From an uncultured Bacteroidota bacterium (GTDB lineage: Bacteria; Bacteroidota; Bacteroidia; Bacteroidales; VadinHA17), in the NCBI GenBank assembly GCA_903824785.1, contig CAIJYD010000101.1, positions 83,611 to 147,610 on the forward strand: a stretch of DNA of 64,000 nucleotides, read 5' to 3'. The translations under genes were made by a program, and so were the position numbers. Shown here one piece after another: positions 17,819-25,937 of this stretch. The notes below the pieces were generated by a model, which did no database searches, was not told where the DNA came from, and was given only the letters and a program-made list of their open reading frames with translations. Every line of letters starts with the position of its first letter. The stretch's first letter is position 1.

Positions 17819-20002
17819 ATGAATTTTTTAAAGGTCATTTTAAAAATTGTATTTATTCTTTTCATTGTGAATAACAGTCTTGTGGCACAGAATGAACTTG
17901 ACGTTATTAGAAATAGCTGGATCCGGTACAGCGATTCACCCAACTCATTGTATCGCTTCCTTTCTGCGGAGGCAAACAAGATGCTTGAATCAAGAACAGG
18001 GGAGATAGCCCGAATTGAAACAAAGGATGAGTTTTTCCGACGTCAGTCTGATGTGAAACAGCGAATATGGAGTCTTATCGGACCATTCCCCGGGAAAACT
18101 CCTTTGAATGCAAGGATCACCGGAACAGTTAAGAAAAACGGTTATAAAGTTGAGAACCTGATCTACGAATCTTTACCAGGGTTTTATGTAACGGCTTCAC
18201 TGTTTATTCCGGATAAGATTTCTAAACCGGCTCCGGCAATTCTATTTCTGTGCGGACATAGCGCCGGCGTTTACAGATTGCCCTTATATCAGCTGCCTCT
18301 GCTCAACCTTGTTAAAAAAGGTTTTGTGGTTCTGGCTATTGATCCTTTAGGTCAGGGAGAGCGCTTACAATATTTTGATCCTGTAAAAGGAGAGTCAATT
18401 ATTGGCAGTTCCACTAAAGAACATTCCTATGCTGCAGTACAGGTTTTCCTTACCGGAAATTCCATTGCCAGATATTTTGTCTGGGATGGCATCAGAGGTG
18501 TAGATTATCTGGTGAGTCGCAAGGAGGTCGATCCAAAAAGAATCGGGGTTCATGGTCTTTCAGGCGGAGGTACTCAAACAGCTTTTGTATCTGCCCTTGA
18601 TGACCGGGTTGCAGCATCTGCTCCTGCCAACTATATCACCAGCTACAGTCGCCTATTGGAGTCTATTGGCGTTCAGGATGGCGAACAGAATTTTTACCAT
18701 GGAATTTCAAATGGAATTGACCACGCCGATCTGATAGAGGTCAGAGCACCAAAGCCCACACTTATTCAGGCTACAACCCGCGATTTTTTCAGCATCCAGG
18801 GATCCCGTGAGACTTTTGCTGAATTAAAACGTCAGTACACATTATTGGGCAAGCCTGATAATATCGAAATGACGGAAGATGATGATATACATACTTACAC
18901 AAAAAAGAATCGTGAAGCGTTGTATGCTTTTTTTCAAAAACACCTGCAACAGCCTGGTCTCTCCACAGAAGAGGTTGTCGATTTTGCCTCTGCACAGGAG
19001 TTACAGAAAACAACTACTGGTCAGCTTGCTACTTCCCTGGGAGGAGAGACAGTATTCAGCCTGAATCGCCTGGAAGCAGAAAAATCGTTGAATAAATTGA
19101 AGGCATCAAGAGATAATTCTCCCGGGCATCTCTCTTCAGTTTTGAAATCGGCCGGGGAGCTTTCCGGGTACAAAGAACCTGCTTCTGTTCAGGAGCCTGT
19201 TTTCACCGGCCGCATCCAACGCGAAGGTTATGTTGTGGAAAAATATTTTATAAAAGGTGAGGGTGATTATGTTATTCCTTACCTGCTGATGGTACCGTCG
19301 TTATCAAATAATAAAGCCATTATCTATGTTCATCCTTCGGGTAAGTCAGTTGAAGCAGCGCCAGGAGGGGAGATGGAATTTTTCGTTAAAAACGGATTTA
19401 CGGTGATGGCTCCGGATATGATTGGAGTGGGAGAAACCGGTCCGGGTATCTTTACCGGAGATGCCAATCTTGACGGCATTTCTTACAATATCTGGTTTAC
19501 CTCAACTCTTATCGGACGAAGTCTGGTTGGAATAAGAGCCGGTGATATTGTAAGACTCTCCATGCTGCTGAAGAAAAACAAAAATATCAGTGAGGTATAT
19601 GGGTTTGCCAGAAGGGAAATGGCTCCGGTGATGTTGCATGCTGCTGCTTTCGACCCGTCAATTACCAGGATAGCGCTTATAGAGCCTTATTCTTCCTATC
19701 AGTCGATTGTAATGAACCGTTTTTACGACTCGAGATTTGTTTACAGCATAGTGTCGGGATCTCTAACAGCATATGACCTGCCCGACCTTGCGGCAACTCT
19801 GGCACCAAGAAAGCTTTTAATGGCAGGAGTTACGGATGGAAATGGCAAGAGCCTGAATCAGGAGACAATAAGCAAGGAGATGGACGTCATCCAGACTACA
19901 TATCGGACCAGAAATGCAGATGGGCAATTAACCATTGTATCGCTTAACCCAACTGAAAAACTGAACGAATATCTCCTTGAATGGATAAAAAACGCCGAAT
20001 AA
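17819..20002 (+). CDS. Secreted double alpha/beta-hydrolase esterase, tandem copy 1
   Basis: About 727 residues from the ATG at 17819, which gives a normal signal peptide (ends NNSLVAQ) and an A-rich leader; an upstream in-frame ATG at 17783 would give 739 residues. The first hydrolase domain has AIDPLGQGERLQYFDP and the nucleophile elbow GVHGLSGGGTQTA, typical of the acetyl-xylan-esterase/DLH-like group. The second half has a degenerate hydrolase fold (YVHPSGK, APDMIGVGETG, TLAPRKLLMAGVTDGNG) with no clear GxSxG. Proteins of this double type are often carbohydrate acetyl or uronoyl esterases, but the acyl group cannot be read here. Followed after 120-155 bp by its paralogue. No rhamnosidase-like partner is on this strand. 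Confidence 0.85.
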   Translation: MNFLKVILKIVFILFIVNNSLVAQNELDVIRNSWIRYSDSPNSLYRFLSAEANKMLESRTGEIARIETKDEFFRRQSDVKQRIWSLIGPFPGKTPLNARITGTVKKNGYKVENLIYESLPGFYVTASLFIPDKISKPAPAILFLCGHSAGVYRLPLYQLPLLNLVKKGFVVLAIDPLGQGERLQYFDPVKGESIIGSSTKEHSYAAVQVFLTGNSIARYFVWDGIRGVDYLVSRKEVDPKRIGVHGLSGGGTQTAFVSALDDRVAASAPANYITSYSRLLESIGVQDGEQNFYHGISNGIDHADLIEVRAPKPTLIQATTRDFFSIQGSRETFAELKRQYTLLGKPDNIEMTEDDDIHTYTKKNREALYAFFQKHLQQPGLSTEEVVDFASAQELQKTTTGQLATSLGGETVFSLNRLEAEKSLNKLKASRDNSPGHLSSVLKSAGELSGYKEPASVQEPVFTGRIQREGYVVEKYFIKGEGDYVIPYLLMVPSLSNNKAIIYVHPSGKSVEAAPGGEMEFFVKNGFTVMAPDMIGVGETGPGIFTGDANLDGISYNIWFTSTLIGRSLVGIRAGDIVRLSMLLKKNKNISEVYGFARREMAPVMLHAAAFDPSITRIALIEPYSSYQSIVMNRFYDSRFVYSIVSGSLTAYDLPDLAATLAPRKLLMAGVTDGNGKSLNQETISKEMDVIQTTYRTRNADGQLTIVSLNPTEKLNEYLLEWIKNAE

Positions 20003-20108
20003 ATTTTTCTAAAGTTTAGCGTGAGATAAGAATCTGAATTATCTTCTTTATTTTTAACTTTTGACTTTTGATTTTTGATTTTTAATTCCAGCCACTTATT
20101 ATTAATGA

Positions 20109-20116
20109 TAAATTTG
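20109..20116 (+). promoter_or_regulatory. Bacteroidota-type -7 box TAAATTTG, duplicated
   Basis: The same TAAATTTG as at 17770, again 5 nt before an in-frame ATG (20122) and followed by the same 12-codon segment before the preferred start. The flanks (TTATTATTAATG before the box) are also conserved between the copies, so the promoter was duplicated with the gene. Confidence 0.5.
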
Positions 20117-20157
20117 TTATTATGCTAAGAATCCTTTTCAGTCCGGTAAAAAAGAAA

Positions 20158-22338
20158 ATGACTTTTTTAAAGATCATTTCCAGCGTGATTTTTCTGTTAT
20201 TCATTGTTAATATCAGCGTTGTTGCGCAGAATGAACTTGACGTTATAAAGGGTTCCTGGCTCAGGTACAGCGATGCTTCCAACTCTTTGTATAACTATAT
20301 TTCCGGAGAGGCTTATGATCTTCTTGCCCAAAGGAAATCAAAAATTTCCGCGATAAATACATTGCCGGGATGGCAGCAAAATCAAAAGGCTGTTGGTGCA
20401 ACATTACTTGATATTGTCGGCCCTTTTCCTGAAAAAACGCCGTTGAATGCAAAAGTCATAAGGACAATTGAGAAAGATAGTTTCAGGGTTGAACATATAG
20501 TTTATGAATCTCAACCCGGATTTTACGTCACTTCATCTATGTTTATTCCTAAATGGCTCAAAAAAAACAGTAAATATCCGGTTGTAATCTATTGCAGCGG
20601 CCATTCGGCTAATGGTTACAGAAGCGATGTTTATCAGCATGTAATCATAAATCTTGTAAAAAAAGGTTTTATTGTTTTTGCTTTTGATCCGGTCGGACAA
20701 GGTGAACGTCTTGAGTATTTTGATCCTGCAACCGGCAAATCTTCTGTAGGGGGACCTACCACAGAACATTCTTATCCCGGGACACAGGCTTTTATCAATG
20801 GAAGTTCCCAGGCCCGTTATATGATCTGGGATGGTATAAGAGCCGTCGATTATCTTCTCACCCGGAAAGAAGTTGATCCTGCAAGAATAGGAATTACAGG
20901 TCGTTCAGGCGGAGGAACTCAGTCTGCATATATTGCTGCAATGGATGATCGGATCTATGCTGCTGCGCCTGAATGTTATATTACAAACTTTACCCGACTG
21001 CTTGAGACTATCGGGAATCAGGATGCCGAACAGAATCTGTTTAATGGGATCATCCGTGGGATTGACCATGCAGATCTGCTGTCGGCAAGGGCTCCAAAAC
21101 CCGCCCTTATAATTACAACAACCCGCGATATGTTCAGTATTCAGGGAGCCAGGGAAACAGAAAAAGAGGTGTCGCGGATCTATCAGGTCTATGGGAAGGA
21201 AGATAACTTCAGCAGGGTAGAAGACGATTCTTCTCACGCTTCAACCAGAAAAAACAGGGAGGCCATGTATGCTTTTTTCAGAAAGCATCTTAATAATCCG
21301 GGAAGTGCAGCAGATGAGAAGGTTACGATTCTGACACCGGAGGAGATCACGGTAACACCTTCCGGTCAGATTTCAACCACATATAAAGGTGAAACAGTTT
21401 TTAGCCTTAACCTCAAAGAAGCTTCAAAACTTTCTGCTAATCTCGAGTCTTTACGATCCGATCCGGCAAAGCATATTCTGGCTGTATTAATTTCTGCTAA
21501 AAAACTTTCAGGCTACCGCGAGCCGTCAGAAACGGGTGAACCGGTTTTTACCGGACGTTTTCAGAAGGATGGCTTTGTTATTGAAAAATATTTTGTGAAA
21601 GGTGAAGGTGATTACGTTATTCCTTACCTGTTGATGGTACCGGCAAAGTCAAATAATAAAGCACTTATTTACCTTCATCCTTCAGGTAAGCTGGCAGTAG
21701 CTTCTAAAGGTGGTGAACTGGAATGGTTTGTCAGAAAGGGATTTACCGTGCTTGCACCTGATATGATCGGAGTGGGCGAGATGGGTCCGGGTACTTTTCA
21801 TGGCGATGCATATATTGAAGGTGATTCTCATAATATCTGGTATGCTTCAATGCTTATTGGCAGAAGTATTACCGGTATCAGGACTGGAGATGTTGTCAGG
21901 CTTACAAGCCTTCTGAAGAAAAACAATCAGGGAATGGAAATCTATGGTGTGGCTGTGAAGGAGATGGCTCCGCTTCTTTTGCATGCCGCAGCTTTTGACC
22001 AGGATATCAGGCGTGTTGCTTTAATTGAACCATATTCATCTTTTATGTCGATTGTGATGAATCATTATTACAATTCCACTTTCATTTCAGGAGTTGTCCC
22101 CGGAGCAATAAAAGAGTATGACCTGCCCGATCTTGCAGCAACCCTTGCCCCAAGGAAACTTCTGATGACAGGTGTTACTGACGGAAACGGAAAGACCACC
22201 GATACCATAAATATTAATAAAGATCTTTCAGTAATCAGAACTGCCTATCAGGACAATAATGCAGGTGAGAAACTGAATATCATATCGGTCAATCCGGGAG
22301 GTAAGAATGAGAATGCTCTTGAGGAATGGATAAAATAA
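20158..22338 (+). CDS. Secreted double alpha/beta-hydrolase esterase, tandem copy 2
   Basis: About 726 residues from the ATG at 20158 (738 from the in-frame ATG at 20122). The signal peptide ends NISVVAQ. It carries the same two-domain layout as copy 1: AFDPVGQGERLEYFDP, nucleophile elbow GITGRSGGGTQSA, then a second half with YLHPSGK, APDMIGVGEMG and TLAPRKLLMTGVTDGNG. The elbow differs from copy 1 at the residue before Ser (R for L), and many surface positions differ, which could mean altered substrate range. The gene ends 42 bp before the Gfo/Idh/MocA gene and is probably co-transcribed with it. Reaction and substrate are inferred only to the level of carboxylic ester hydrolase. Confidence 0.85.
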   Translation: MTFLKIISSVIFLLFIVNISVVAQNELDVIKGSWLRYSDASNSLYNYISGEAYDLLAQRKSKISAINTLPGWQQNQKAVGATLLDIVGPFPEKTPLNAKVIRTIEKDSFRVEHIVYESQPGFYVTSSMFIPKWLKKNSKYPVVIYCSGHSANGYRSDVYQHVIINLVKKGFIVFAFDPVGQGERLEYFDPATGKSSVGGPTTEHSYPGTQAFINGSSQARYMIWDGIRAVDYLLTRKEVDPARIGITGRSGGGTQSAYIAAMDDRIYAAAPECYITNFTRLLETIGNQDAEQNLFNGIIRGIDHADLLSARAPKPALIITTTRDMFSIQGARETEKEVSRIYQVYGKEDNFSRVEDDSSHASTRKNREAMYAFFRKHLNNPGSAADEKVTILTPEEITVTPSGQISTTYKGETVFSLNLKEASKLSANLESLRSDPAKHILAVLISAKKLSGYREPSETGEPVFTGRFQKDGFVIEKYFVKGEGDYVIPYLLMVPAKSNNKALIYLHPSGKLAVASKGGELEWFVRKGFTVLAPDMIGVGEMGPGTFHGDAYIEGDSHNIWYASMLIGRSITGIRTGDVVRLTSLLKKNNQGMEIYGVAVKEMAPLLLHAAAFDQDIRRVALIEPYSSFMSIVMNHYYNSTFISGVVPGAIKEYDLPDLAATLAPRKLLMTGVTDGNGKTTDTININKDLSVIRTAYQDNNAGEKLNIISVNPGGKNENALEEWIK

Positions 22339-22380
22339 ATTACATTAGGTTACTTTTTTTCACTTTTTATTTTTCACGAA

Positions 22381-23373
22381 ATGATTAGAACAGCAGTTGT
22401 CGGTTTTGGTTTTATGGGAATGACTCACTCCCTGAATATTCTTAAGATTAAGGATTTTAAGTTAGTTGCAATCGTCGACATTAATCCTGACCTTATTGAG
22501 AAAAATCTGAAGGAAAAAACGGGTAACATCAGCACGGGAGATATTGATCAGATTGATCTCTCGGATGTTCATAAGTATTCAAGTCTTGTTGAATGCCTGC
22601 AAAACGAAGAGATAGATGCAGTTAATATCTCCGTTCATTCCAACCTTCATTACGAAATGACAAAAAAAGCTTTATTACATGACAAGCATGTTTTTCTTGA
22701 GAAGCCTTTTTGTCTCGATATAAGGGAGGCGGAAGAGCTTATTTCTATGGCAAAGCAGAAAAACAAGATATTGATGGTCGGGCATGTTGTAAGATTTATG
22801 CCGCCCTATCAGAAGCTTAAGCAATGGGTTGATTCAAAGGAGTTTGGAAGGCTGAAGTTTCTTTCATTTTCAAGATTTTGCGGTCTTCCTGGGTGGGGGC
22901 AGTGGAAGGAGAAAAATGTTACAGATTTATCAGGAGGGGCACTCTTCGACCTTGTTATTCATGATATTGACTTTGTACAGTATATTCTTGGTACACCTTC
23001 GGAAATAACATGCAGCTATCTGCCCGGATCAATAAGCAAGTATGATTATGTGAGTGCTATGTGGCGTTATAAAGAAAATGATCTTCATGTTAAGATAGAA
23101 GGGGGGAATACTTTCCATTCCGCTTTCCCGTTCCAGGCTGGGTACATGGCCAATTTTGAAAAGGCAAGTATTCTCTTCACTTCGTTAAAAGGTGATGTTA
23201 TTACCATTTCTGATGACAATAGTGTTAAGGAGGTTCCGGCAGGTGATGCAGGCGAGGGTTACTTTAATGAGATTGTCTATTTTGCAGATTGTCTGAAAAA
23301 TAATTCACAGCCTGAGGAATGTATGGCTGAATCATCTCTTCTGTCGGTTCAGTTGTGTTATAAGCATCTTTAA
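22381..23373 (+). CDS. Gfo/Idh/MocA family oxidoreductase
   Basis: A 330-residue cytoplasmic NAD(P)-dependent dehydrogenase. The Rossmann start is TAVVGFGFMGMTHSLN, the active-site Lys motif is LEKPFCLDIREAEEL, and GGALFDLVIHDIDFVQY carries the catalytic His/Asp pair. There is no signal peptide. It is 42 bp downstream of the second esterase and 11 bp upstream of the DegT-type gene. A Gfo/Idh/MocA dehydrogenase next to a DegT aminotransferase is the classic arrangement for 3-keto-sugar formation and amination, so the pair could make or modify an amino sugar. It could equally be a catabolic dehydrogenase. Confidence 0.9.
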   Translation: MIRTAVVGFGFMGMTHSLNILKIKDFKLVAIVDINPDLIEKNLKEKTGNISTGDIDQIDLSDVHKYSSLVECLQNEEIDAVNISVHSNLHYEMTKKALLHDKHVFLEKPFCLDIREAEELISMAKQKNKILMVGHVVRFMPPYQKLKQWVDSKEFGRLKFLSFSRFCGLPGWGQWKEKNVTDLSGGALFDLVIHDIDFVQYILGTPSEITCSYLPGSISKYDYVSAMWRYKENDLHVKIEGGNTFHSAFPFQAGYMANFEKASILFTSLKGDVITISDDNSVKEVPAGDAGEGYFNEIVYFADCLKNNSQPEECMAESSLLSVQLCYKHL

Positions 23374-23384
23374 ATTAGAATATT

Positions 23385-24602
23385 ATGAAACAAAAATTAG
23401 CTATTAACGGTGGGCCTGCAACGATCAGTAAAACTTTTCCATGGCCGGTTTTTGACCAAGCAGAAATTGACTCTGTAGCTGATGTCGTGCGCAGCGGAAA
23501 ATGGGGTAATCCTGACTGTGGTGATATGGTTAAAGATTTTGAAGACGAATTTGCTGCCTATTGCGGGGTTAAATATGCGATGACATGCGTTAATGGTTCA
23601 GTAGCCTTGCGTCTGGCACTTATTGCAATTGGCGTAAGACCCGGAGATGAGGTCATAATTCCTCCATATACTTTTATTGCAACCTCTTCAATAGTTCTGG
23701 AAGCAAACTGTGTTCCCGTCTTTGTTGATATTGATCCTGACACATATAACCTGGATGCCGAAAAAATTGAAGCGGCCATTACCAATCGGACCAAAGCAAT
23801 AATCCCGGTTCATTTTGCAGGTCAGGCTTGTGATATGGACAAGATTATGGCTGTTGCAAAAAAACACAATCTGCGCGTCATTGAGGATGCATGTCATGGC
23901 CATGGTGCGGAATATAAAGGGATGAAGCTGGGCAGCATTGGCGATGCAGGATGTTTCAGCTTCCAGTCGTCGAAAAACCTCACCTGCGGCGAAGGAGGTA
24001 TGGTTATTACCAACGACGAAAAACTATATGACATGATGAACTCACTGCGTAATGTAGGCCGCGTAAAAGGGGGTCAGTGGTACGAGCATCATAAACTCGG
24101 ATGCAACTACCGCATTACACAGCTGCAGGTGGTCCTTCTGGCAAATCAGTTAAAAAGACTGACAGCGCAGACAAAGCAACGTCATGATAACGGAACATAT
24201 CTTAATTCACTTCTTGAGAAAATAGATGGAATTAAACCTCTTGCAAGAGGTGTTGGAGAGACAATTCATAGCTATCATATTTATATTTTCAAATATGATA
24301 AGTCAAAATTCAACAACCTGCCAAAGGCTGAATTTGCAAAGATGCTGGCCGCTGAAGGTGTTCCCTGTTTTATGGGATATCCTCAGCCTTTATATAAACA
24401 ACCGCTTTTCCGGGAAAAGAATTTTATGTGTTATGCAATTCCCGAAGAGGTTGATTATACCAAAGTAAGTTGTCCTGTTACTGAAAAGGCATGTTATGAA
24501 GAAGCAGTCTGGATTATGCAAAATGCAATGCTTGGTTCAGGAGAGGATATGGAGAAGTTCTCCCAGGCAATAATAAAAATACAAAAAGCGGTTATTGGCT
24601 GA
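23385..24602 (+). CDS. DegT/DnrJ/EryC1/StrS family PLP enzyme
   Basis: A 405-residue PLP-dependent sugar aminotransferase-like enzyme. Visible motifs are GSVALRLALIAIGVRPGDEV, the cofactor Asp region VIEDACHGHGAEY, and the Schiff-base Lys in FSFQSSKNLTCGEGGM. The following NYRITQLQVVLLANQL is the usual family segment. Length is normal for the family. It starts 11 bp after the upstream dehydrogenase, so translation is probably coupled. The family transfers an amino group from Glu or Gln to a keto sugar; a few members are dehydratases. It is convergent with the transporter gene, whose stop is 11 bp away, and no terminator hairpin is obvious in that gap. Confidence 0.9.
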   Translation: MKQKLAINGGPATISKTFPWPVFDQAEIDSVADVVRSGKWGNPDCGDMVKDFEDEFAAYCGVKYAMTCVNGSVALRLALIAIGVRPGDEVIIPPYTFIATSSIVLEANCVPVFVDIDPDTYNLDAEKIEAAITNRTKAIIPVHFAGQACDMDKIMAVAKKHNLRVIEDACHGHGAEYKGMKLGSIGDAGCFSFQSSKNLTCGEGGMVITNDEKLYDMMNSLRNVGRVKGGQWYEHHKLGCNYRITQLQVVLLANQLKRLTAQTKQRHDNGTYLNSLLEKIDGIKPLARGVGETIHSYHIYIFKYDKSKFNNLPKAEFAKMLAAEGVPCFMGYPQPLYKQPLFREKNFMCYAIPEEVDYTKVSCPVTEKACYEEAVWIMQNAMLGSGEDMEKFSQAIIKIQKAVIG

Positions 24603-24613
24603 AAAAGCTTAAA

Positions 24614-25879
24614 TTATTTTGATCTTATTTTATGCCCTTTTATGGCATAATACATTACAAAAAGATAGATCGGAATTACGATCATATATGCCGATTTTGG
24701 AGTGCTGATATCGGCAATGCGTCCATAAAGCAGCGGAAGAACTGCGGCCCCTGATATAGCCATAACCATCATTGAAGAACCGATTTTTGTGAATCGTCCC
24801 AACTCAGCGATCGCCAGTGGCCATATTGAAGGCCACATCAATGAGTTTGCCAACCCAAGCAATGCTATAAACAAAACTGAAGTGAACCCTCCGGTAAGTA
24901 ATGCCATAAATGCAAATATCAATCCCAGTACCGATGAGATAACCAGAGCGTTTTTCTGATCGAGATATTTTGGAATTGCTATAATTCCTATTACATACCC
25001 GACAAGCATGGCAAATATTGTAAATGAGGAGAAAAATTTAGCCGTAGCTATCGGAATATTAAGAAAGACCCCATAGCTGATAATTGTATTTCCTGCAATA
25101 ACCTCAACACCTGTGTAGAGAAAGATTGTAAAGACTCCGAGAAGCAGGTGCGGAAACTGAAAGATATTTGTTTTACTGAGAGCCTCTTCGTCAGCCATGG
25201 CATTTTCCTCGTCGGCATCAATGTCGGGAAGATTGGAAAAATAGAGGAAAACTGCCAGCAAAAGTAATGATGCCATTATCAGAATATAGGGCAGAATAAC
25301 TCTTGATGCAAGGGCATTTAGTTCGGCATTTTTCTGGTCGATTGTCATTGTGGTTATCTTCTGAACGATCTCATCAGCTCCTTTCAGTGTTATAAATCCA
25401 AGTGCTGCAGGAGCTATAACACCTGCCACTCCGTTGCAAATACCCATAATGCTGATGCGTTTTGCTGCGCTTTCAATTGGTCCGATAATAGTGACGTAAG
25501 GATTGGATGCTGTCTGCAGCAAAGCCATTCCTGCACCCTGAATAAATAATCCTGCAAGAAATAATCCATAAGTTCTTGTAAGTGCTGCAGGTATAAAAAC
25601 CAGAGAGCCGATGGCCATTATGGCTAAGCCGGCTGTCATTCCTTTCTTGTATCCGGTGTATTCCAGCAGCCATCCTGATGGAACTGACATAAAAAAGTAG
25701 GCTATATAAAAGGAAAATGCTACCAGATAAGATTGAAAATTGTTTAATTCACAGGCTATCTTAAGGTAAGGTACAAGAATGGCACTCAGCCATGTAATAA
25801 AACCAAAAACAAAAAACAGAGCCCCTATTATTATGATCGGACTGGAGAGCTCCTTATATATTTTATTAAATCTGCCCAT
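24614..25879 (-). CDS. FucP-type sugar:proton symporter (MFS, FHS family)
   Basis: A 421-residue inner-membrane protein with about 12 hydrophobic segments. Its start is typical of the FHS subfamily: IIIGALFFVFGFITWLSAI, LVAFSFYIAYFFMSVPSGWL and LFIQGAGMALLQTASNPYVT. The family imports L-fucose, glucose, galactose or related sugars with protons. It is the last gene of a three-gene set after the ceramidase-like gene (58 bp) and the GH29 fucosidase, which makes L-fucose a natural candidate substrate, by inference from context. The start at 25879 is used; the hydrophobic pattern fits. I leave the symbol empty because specificity within this family is not readable from sequence. Confidence 0.9.
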   Translation of the reverse strand: MGRFNKIYKELSSPIIIIGALFFVFGFITWLSAILVPYLKIACELNNFQSYLVAFSFYIAYFFMSVPSGWLLEYTGYKKGMTAGLAIMAIGSLVFIPAALTRTYGLFLAGLFIQGAGMALLQTASNPYVTIIGPIESAAKRISIMGICNGVAGVIAPAALGFITLKGADEIVQKITTMTIDQKNAELNALASRVILPYILIMASLLLLAVFLYFSNLPDIDADEENAMADEEALSKTNIFQFPHLLLGVFTIFLYTGVEVIAGNTIISYGVFLNIPIATAKFFSSFTIFAMLVGYVIGIIAIPKYLDQKNALVISSVLGLIFAFMALLTGGFTSVLFIALLGLANSLMWPSIWPLAIAELGRFTKIGSSMMVMAISGAAVLPLLYGRIADISTPKSAYMIVIPIYLFVMYYAIKGHKIRSK

Positions 25880-25937
25880 TTTGTTTTGTTTATTTCTGCC
25901 GGCTAATGTTCATCTCTTGTCCGAATGCAGATATTGA

